Part shown: positions 57,262 through 64,000 of the stretch, in pieces
Position numbering within the stretch: position 1 is the first letter of the stretch
How the letters are laid out: every line of letters begins with the position of its first letter
Assembly (NCBI GenBank): GCA_950295325.1
Contig: OX485809.1
Location: 1,862,001 to 1,926,000 of the forward strand
Reading direction: 5' to 3'
DNA: 64,000 bases
Source: Polytrichum commune
Taxonomy: Eukaryota; Streptophyta; Polytrichopsida; Polytrichales; Polytrichaceae
The notes under the pieces: generated by a model
What the model saw: the letters and a program-made list of their open reading frames with translations, nothing else
Told to the model about the DNA's origin: nothing
Database searches by the model: none
Made by a program: the position numbers and the translations under genes

Positions 57262-59940
57262 GTAACCCTAATTATTTATTGGTTGGTGGATATTTGGGTT
57301 GCTATGGTAGTTGTGTCTTTATTGGTAATGGTTCGTTGTTTTCTATCCTTCTTTTGTGTAGAATTATGGACATAGCATGTTGTATGGCGATGACGTTGAT
57401 TGCCTCAAATTTGTATTTGATGCTAAGCTTAGGAATTTTGAATGTTGTTTCAATACTTTCCATAGAAGGAATTTGTGTGGCTGCCCTAGCATATGTTGTG
57501 ATGACTATTAGTGGATATACCTTCCAGTTTTTGTTGACAACATTGTCCATTAGTGGTTTACATTTTTTTATTTTTCATATTATAATTGCATCTGGTATTC
57601 TATCGTTATACTATGTAAATTCAATGAATTGTGTTGTTAGGTTATCATTAGGTTTTGTTGGTGGTGGAGATTGATATGGTAGTCCTTTTACACAAAGAAG
57701 GTATGGTTTGAATATGGCATTGCAGTGGCATCTTTGTTGGCCCACATGTGCAAGGTAATAGCCATGGAGGGACATTGTTTTATGGGGGGTCATTATTGAA
57801 TGTGCTTGCTTTCATGAGAACATAACATCTTGATTTTTTTGATGCCACTATAAGTTTTCTTAATTCTCATACTGCTTTATTGTGTCTTTTGGTTTGGAGG
57901 GCATGTATGTGGTGTTGCTTGCACTTTAGAAGTACATGTAACTATGTATCAGGGTCTGGGGAGTTACATATGGGGCATGTGATTGATGGAAAGGCTTCTC
58001 TACCAAAGAGTAGTTGTTTCCTGGCATTCCCCATGTATTGACTGTGTCTCAATATTAGGAGACATGTGTTTTGAGAGTGGATTATGTTTTTGTTTGTCCA
58101 AAATTTATTTGATAGCTCATTATTTATTTTCCCGTTGGCTATCCATTTATCTATGTTGGGGTATAGTATAGGGATCAATTCTAGATTTATATTCTTATCG
58201 TTTTTCGTGAGATATTTTTCTAGGAATCTAATAGGTCCTTTGTCGGGAGTTGTTCCCATCGATGGCCATTCGTCTCTTTGGTAGTAGTACAGTGTTGAGT
58301 GGGCAAATTCACGTGGTTGTGAGGCATTAATGTGTTCTTTTGATGTACCTTCTTTAGCAAATGTGTCAGTTGCCTCGTTTCCTTTGATGTTTGCATATGC
58401 TCTTACTTTGTATAGTGTTGTGGGTTGGGTTCTTTGTACAAGGAAGTTAACTATTTCTTCTAGGATGGTTTTATCGGTGTGGTTGTTGTGTAGTGTGGGG
58501 TGTTTTATTAGGTTTTATTATTATTATTTTGTTTTTTTTTATCACATATAGACCATTAAGGTAGTTTGTGAAGATATGTGTGGGTTTATTTGGGAAGTCT
58601 TTATTTATTATTGCGAGGGTGTGGTGAATGGCCATTAATTCCAATCTAAGTATGTTTTGTAGACCTAGTAGTCGTATTGCAAGTTTAATATTTTTTTCGT
58701 GGTTGTATATACCGTATCCAGCTTCTTCCCATAGCCATATGTCTCCTACTTTTTTTTGGAGGGTTAAAGCATCCATCCGTTTAAAAACAATATTGGGGGG
58801 GGGGGGGGGATTTAAGGGGTATTTCATTCTCGTAGTTGGGAATTGGTGGGATTGTGTTATGTGGGTATGTGTTTGGGATTGGGTAGGTGAGGGCATTCCA
58901 TGTTTTACTTTTGTTGACTTCTATATTTTGCGGGTAGGAGGGGCAATTTGTGTGATTGTGCGGGTTATGTTAAGGTTGTTACATTTTATTATTATTATAT
59001 CTATTTTTTTTGTAGTACCAATACTCTTATTTTGGTGATGTATGCAAAGGATTCTTGTAGTGAGTGGTTCTATACGTGGCTCGCTAAATTCATGTGGTTT
59101 TGTTGGTTCCTTGTATTTAGTGGTGTCTGGTGGTATGTGAGTAATTACATGTGTGTATGGGAAGGGGCCTAAATGTGGGGTGAAATATTGATATTAGTTT
59201 ATAGATGGGATGGTAAGTATTGTGGTGGTATGTGGGTTGTGTTTAGCTACTAGTCTGGCCCAATGGATGGTTGTTTGGGCTTCAGTTTCATTGTGAGGGT
59301 GAGCATAACCTATTCCTTGCTATATGCGTGAGAATGCTTTACCAAGAGAGCCAAAGATTTTATCTCTAGGAAATGTTTGTTAGATGAATTGAGCATGTGA
59401 TTGGAGGGGAGAAGTAGGAGTGTGTAATTTTAAAGGACGTTGTGATGTAGTCTAGTAGTGCTTTGGGTAGGGCGTGGTGTGAGTTTTTTAGTGGGTCATT
59501 TTTTGGGATTCTATGTTTATATCTTTGATATAGCCATGTTATTTCAGTTTCAATCGATTGGATAGGGGGTATTAAGTCGTGTGGTTGGTGTAGCATTCAA
59601 TTGCATTGGTTCCACAACCATACAAGTTTGTTGTAGGGAATGATGATAAGGTGTTTATATGTTTTGTCATATATGTGGGCGGTGTCATTTTGTACTTGGA
59701 TTTTTTTGTATTAGTATTAATATTTTTCAGGGTTGCATTCATGTGTTGAGGTTTTTATGAGGGGGGTGTTTAGGGGTGGAGATATGTGTCTTAGATCTTT
59801 GTTTTGGGTAAGAAAATCATTTTTTATGGTGTTTTCGTATATTGTATATTGTTTTTTGGTATAGTATGTGAGTATTATACTTCTGTTGTGTTGTAAGACT
59901 TTTGGGAGATTATAAGGAAATAATTCTCTTTGTAATTTTG
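57262..59940 (-). pseudogene. LINE ORF2 remnant (RNase H and C-terminal zinc domain), minus strand
   Basis: Reading leftward: fragments near 59650 (IPYNKLVWLWNQC), 59596-59366 (HQPHDLIPPIQSIETEITW, then HHALPKALLDYI), and KIFGSLGKAFS after a stop. RNase H lies at 58896-58471 (GDIWLWEEAGYGIY, LQNILRLELMAIHHTL, HIFTNYLNGLYVI); the last usually reads TD, so a catalytic Asp is now Asn. At 58259-57942 come the YMGNARKQLLFGREAF motif and the CPICNS zinc knuckle, with a stop where WLHVLL should begin. The C-terminal tail follows (RCYVLMKA, then VYPLIVITTYARAATQIPS at about 57530, HKRRIENNEPLP at about 57310). It has many stops and a polyG tract near 58797-58809, and is inactive. Confidence 0.75.
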
Positions 59941-59959
59941 TATTTATCTTTGGTCCAAC

Positions 59960-61570
59960 ATTAACACCTTTTTACATTCCATCCCTCCCGTAATTCTATA
60001 ATCTAGCAACACTCATTCTTACCAACTCAACACCCACACACATACTCCAATCACAAGAATCCCGAAAGAATGGCATAACGCCCACCCATCTCCCCCTTGC
60101 CCCTCACCTCTCACCTCTCACCACTCCACAAACCCCTCCCACCAAAGCTCAACATCATCCACCCATTGAGATACCCCCCCCCCACTCCCCTCTTACTACA
60201 CAAATGGCTCATTCACACCACCAAACGGGGAAGGAAACGAAAATATTGCAGGTTCCGGAGTCTTCAATGACCCATTGCAAATACACATTACAACCAAACT
60301 CCTTAGCTACCCCAATATACTTTGAGCTGAACTATATGCACTACTCCTTGCCATTGAACACACCAAATTACTCACCACTAACACATTATCTTCATTGATA
60401 GTCTCAACATTATATACCTCCTCCTTAACCACATTCGCCACCCCTCTCCTTAAAATAACCATCTAGACAAGCTTCTCATCACACATATCATTGACGCCTA
60501 AAAAAATCCACACACCAAATCAAAGCACACATAAATATAATAGGAAACAAAGAATCCAATGAATTAGCCAAAGAAGGTGCCTTAAAATCTTGTATTATTG
60601 AGATTTTCCGCCACATAGGCCATACCACACCGTACTGGTCATCCATCCCCCCAACCTCCACTCAACATGATGGCTTTGTCCGTCTCCTTGTACCTTATAT
60701 AAAAAATGAATACACGGAAGCTCTAATCTTCCAAGCTACAAGCACGATACCAATTGCACACAAATGGTTATCTAACCAATAATTCCACCCAAAATGGTTG
60801 GACATCTTTTGGAATGCACCGTGGATAATGGATGCCCAAATTACTCAAGTTCTTAAATTCATATATGGCCAATATCTCGGGAACTTTAGAAAGAAACTCG
60901 TCCTCAAACAAGACATCTCCCCCCTTTGCAACATATGCCCACTACAACAAAATGACAATTGCTCACACCTATTATTGTGTTGCACGAAGAAACAAACAAA
61001 TAACCTCCGCATTAACAAACTCAACTAAGCAATACATACTCTAACCAACACCCTCCGGGGCCATCCCACAACAAGATGTTACACACTCATAAATGCTGAT
61101 AAACTTAACAACAAAACACCATACAACACATAACATCATGGCTATTACCTTGTACGTGCTACCTACCTAAGTGCAAATGCCCCACTAGACTACGCCCAAA
61201 TACACTATGATTCTAGGCTCAACCCCTATGGACCAACCCCCTTCTTTCCACACCTCAACCTATACATCCAAATTTTCAAATTCATATTTTATAACGGCAT
61301 ATTCATTCAGCCCGCCACCACATGAAAACTCTACTAACACAACCTACTACTCCCATTACTAACCCATCAAGGATGGCAAGTCCTCCCTTCAAAGACCATC
61401 ACAGCCTGCATCTGCGGCTCCATCCACACCGATATCACCAAAACTCTCTTTGACCTCAAAATACCTCACAACAAGATCCACAAACTAATGGAAACTTTCT
61501 CACAAATCGCCATCCGATACTTAACACACATATCCTAAACAAAAGAAAAACTAGAAAATAAACAACCACC
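59960..61570 (+). pseudogene. LINE ORF2 remnant, right part of the split plus-strand copy
   Basis: Plus-strand homologue of the minus-strand LINE. Around 60200 is TNGSFTPPNGEG, the RNase H start with the first catalytic Asp changed to Asn, then AGSGVFN, and a stop before AELYALLLAIEHT. IDSLNIIYL follows one frame away. At 60798-61028 is VLKFIYGQYLGNFRKKL, then CNICPLQQNDNCSHLLLCC, equivalent to the zinc knuckle. Further on are RCYTLINADKLNN (about 61070) and GWQVLPSKTITACICGSIHT (about 61370-61430). Frameshifts and stops are frequent. Protein divergence from the minus copy is large, so these are two LINE lineages or an old and a younger copy. Confidence 0.7.
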
Positions 61571-63389
61571 AATCCCACTCATCTAATTCAATTACATACA
61601 CAACTGTTAATTCCAACCAAGATCCTAACTATAACAATACAATGTAAATTAATTAAACTATGCACTCACATGGTCCACCTGTTGAAAAATAGGCATTAAG
61701 CCACCTCCGCCACATGCCTGCGCGGGCATGAATGGGAGGTAGTGAATAGAAATTGCATGTCAATGTAACAAACACACGTTGACGTTCCTTTTTTCTTTTT
61801 CTTTTTTTCTTTCTCAACCCATTTTCCACCAACAAAGCATCTTACAACTCTTGCCTTGTCGATGGTGTGAGAATGTCCTAATTCCCAAAACCCTTTATTG
61901 CCTTGAGTTCCAAGTTCCAAGTTCCCAAATCATTGTTCATTGTATAATGAACCTTTTATGAACTTGGAAATGACATAGCACCCTTGATGTGGAGGGCATT
62001 TGAGGCTTGAGCTTATAAAGTTTTCACCAACATTTGAGATCTTTGTTCCAAAAATTGGTTCAAAGTCACTAATGCACTTTTAGAATCCTTGAATCTTACT
62101 CTATCTACCACCATATCACCAAATTTGCACATTGCCAATGGGTTCATTATCAGTTGCATCATCTCTTTCATCAAGCATACCTATAAATTCCTCTTCAATA
62201 GGTATGTAGGGATTGTTTAGATCAAATTCCAATTCATAATTGATAAACTCATGTGCATTCATAGTGTGTCAAGTTTCACTCTCTACAAATACCAATGCCA
62301 AGTTGTTCCAGTGAGGTAGTAGGGTTTGGGGTTGGGATTTATGCCATTTTCATCCAAGCTATAAACTTTCATAGCCTCACTTTCATCCAAATCAATACTT
62401 ATCAAGGTGAATTTATTGGAAAAGGGTGCATACTAAAAAAATACAATCTATTAACAATTGACTATCAACACTCACTAGTGTATTTATGGTTTTTTTTTTG
62501 GTTTGGGGGGGGGGGGGGGAGAGCACAAATGTCCTTAACAAAGTTGCGAATTTAACACTTATTGGGGTAACACACATCAAGGATGGACTGTAGGTGTCTA
62601 ATTAGGAAGTTTGGCCACATAAGGTCCACACATATAATACTTTTTGTTCACAATATATACATATGGTCATATTCTTTTAAACATTTTAAAGCATGTCATA
62701 AGTCTTCATAATACGAGCATTTTCAAAAAAATCCAAGCAAGCTAATGACATCTCCACTTTATGAAGTGTTTCTAATGTTATTACTTTGAAGATGCTTACA
62801 CAAAGCTCATGACTTTGTATAGAAGGTCCAACCATGTAGTCAAGTTCGTTGACTTTTTGTCCACAAATTTTCTTCATGAAATATGTTACACAAAACAATC
62901 TTGCAAATCTCGTCGCTTTATAACTAATCTTGAAAATATACAAAACCCTATGGATAATAAGGGTAAATATGGGTCGAGAACAATTGGTTAGAGTTTTCAT
63001 ACTAATAATAGGCTTAAAAAACAATCTTATTATTGTGGACCACAATAGGTTGCTAAAACCCACGTTAATTCTCAAAATGATAATTAATGTGATCCATATT
63101 AAGTTTCAACCCACCTTAAGTTTCTAAGTGAAAATTTGCATGGACCACATAAATTATTTTGATAAATAGTATGTGAATCACAATTTATTTTGTGCTATTT
63201 TAATCCTATGACTAATATTGGTCGGAAGTCTTCATGAAGACCTAGGGGAAGACCCGGGGTCTTGGACCCACGATAAATGCCACATTGGTTAGAAAGTTAG
63301 TGCGACCCACGCTAATTTTCCACCCACAGTAATAGGATTATAGTTGAAGTGAAAGGAGGTCCCTATTCCCGTGCCTCTCACGAACTAAG
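61571..63389. other. Mostly unrecognised AT-rich DNA
   Basis: Holds pyrimidine-rich text at 61789-61818, a polyG run at 62505-62519 and the weak transposase-like remnant at 62100-62262. No further gene supported. Confidence 0.4.
62100..62262 (-). pseudogene. Possible transposase C-terminal remnant
   Basis: From the complement of 62260-62262 the frame reads MNAHEFINYELEFDLNNPY, IPIEEEFIGMLDERDDATDN, EPIGNVQIW then stop, about 51 codons. After the stop RFKDSKSALVTLNQFLEQRS continues. The acidic stretch followed by a helix is similar in style to the pogo-like tail at 29919, but there is no catalytic motif. The assignment is weak. Confidence 0.25.
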
Positions 63390-63640
63390 TTAGGCTGACC
63401 CCATGACCGTGCCCTTTGTTGCTTTTCCCGGATCCATCAACTTCCTCATCATTGCCGCTTGATTCGCCGCACCGGATTTCAGATCTCGCCTTGCCTTCTC
63501 TTCTCCTTGTGCAACCATCCCCACCGCACTGGCTCGCTTTTCCATTTTCAAGTTGGCCATCAGATCCACCACAAGTACTAAGTCGCTGGGATCATACGCT
63601 TGCTTGCACAAGAGTCCAGGCTTTGCTTTCAATCTCCTAA
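63390..63640 (-). CDS. Uncharacterised coding-like exon near the right edge
   Basis: An open minus-strand stretch reading LLCKQAYDPSDLVLVVDLMA, NLKMEKRASAVGMVAQGEEK, ARRDLKSGAANQAAMMRKLM, DPGKATKGTVMGSA then stop. Composition is higher in GC than the neighbours and the text is charged and plausible as protein. I do not recognise it. A 5' exon could lie beyond 63650. The plus strand of the same stretch is also open, so strand and coding status are unsure. Confidence 0.3.
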
Positions 63641-64000
63641 CCTCCAGGTGGGTACTACTGTTAACATGATCCAGGATTCAACTCAGATTCATTGTGAGAT
63701 TCCAGTTGGACTCGATTTCTGAGGTTGTGCCGGTCAATATTGTTGTGAGAGCGAGGAGAATCCTATTCCCGTGCAATTCTGGTCATACCGCTTTTTGAAC
63801 TTCCAAGCCTGCACACCAAATTCGGAGGCTCGCTTAGCACAGGGAACTAAGCAGCAGTTTGAGCACGTTATGTGGGTTTTTATTGACTGATTCTTGAGAT
63901 TCTGAAAAGAGTGGAGTGGAGTGGGTTGTGTAAGGATTTTGAGTGCTCAAAACTTTTTAAAAATTTCTTCTGTGCTCTACGATCTTGTTGTGAGATGGTT

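Overview
This looks like nuclear DNA of a land plant. The evidence is three intron-bearing genes with clear plant homologues (a CYP78A-type cytochrome P450, a CWF19L2-type splicing factor and a UGT80-type sterol glucosyltransferase), AT-rich intergenic DNA, many small inverted-repeat transposons, and a short insert of plant-type mitochondrial cox2. Nothing in the sequence fixes the species. Low gene density and the LINE type made me think of a bryophyte or another non-seed plant, but that is inference only. I see no bacterial operons, CRISPR arrays, rRNA genes or intact tRNA genes.

Layout. 1-24.7 kb has no host gene I can support. It is a mosaic of non-autonomous DNA transposons and other repeats: a Tourist/Harbinger MITE (2435-2817), foldback elements (4021-4652, 20598-21122), a ~211-bp tandem array (4724-5440), two MITE families sharing palindromic ends (6119, 13575, 22268), a 557-bp inverted-repeat element (8621-9176), paired small elements (15768-16208), a CACTA foldback MITE with an exact target duplication (18983-19195), and several microsatellites. 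25.3-28.84 kb holds the P450 gene (two coding exons, long leader). 29.7-33.3 kb holds two dead DNA transposons: a deleted pogo/Tigger-like element and a Tc1-like element of the DD34E class. 34.08-37.48 kb holds the CWF19L2 homologue on the minus strand (four exons, a MITE inside intron 1). 38-44.6 kb is again repeats, including a second Tourist MITE whose unoccupied target site is preserved in a paralogous repeat at 13.18 kb, and a ~180-bp cox2 NUMT. 44.7-55.0 kb holds the UGT80 gene: a leader with tandem repeats, then 17 coding exons that join in phase, with two possible C-termini. 56.1-61.6 kb is a LINE remnant on the plus strand split by a related LINE remnant on the minus strand. 61.6-64 kb is largely unrecognised, with one coding-like stretch near the right edge.

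The three genes are unrelated in pathway: an ER monooxygenase linked in other plants to organ size and growth, a spliceosome-associated factor, and membrane sterol glucosylation. They are separated by repeats and show no clustering. The window's main interest is its record of transposon insertion, nesting and decay.
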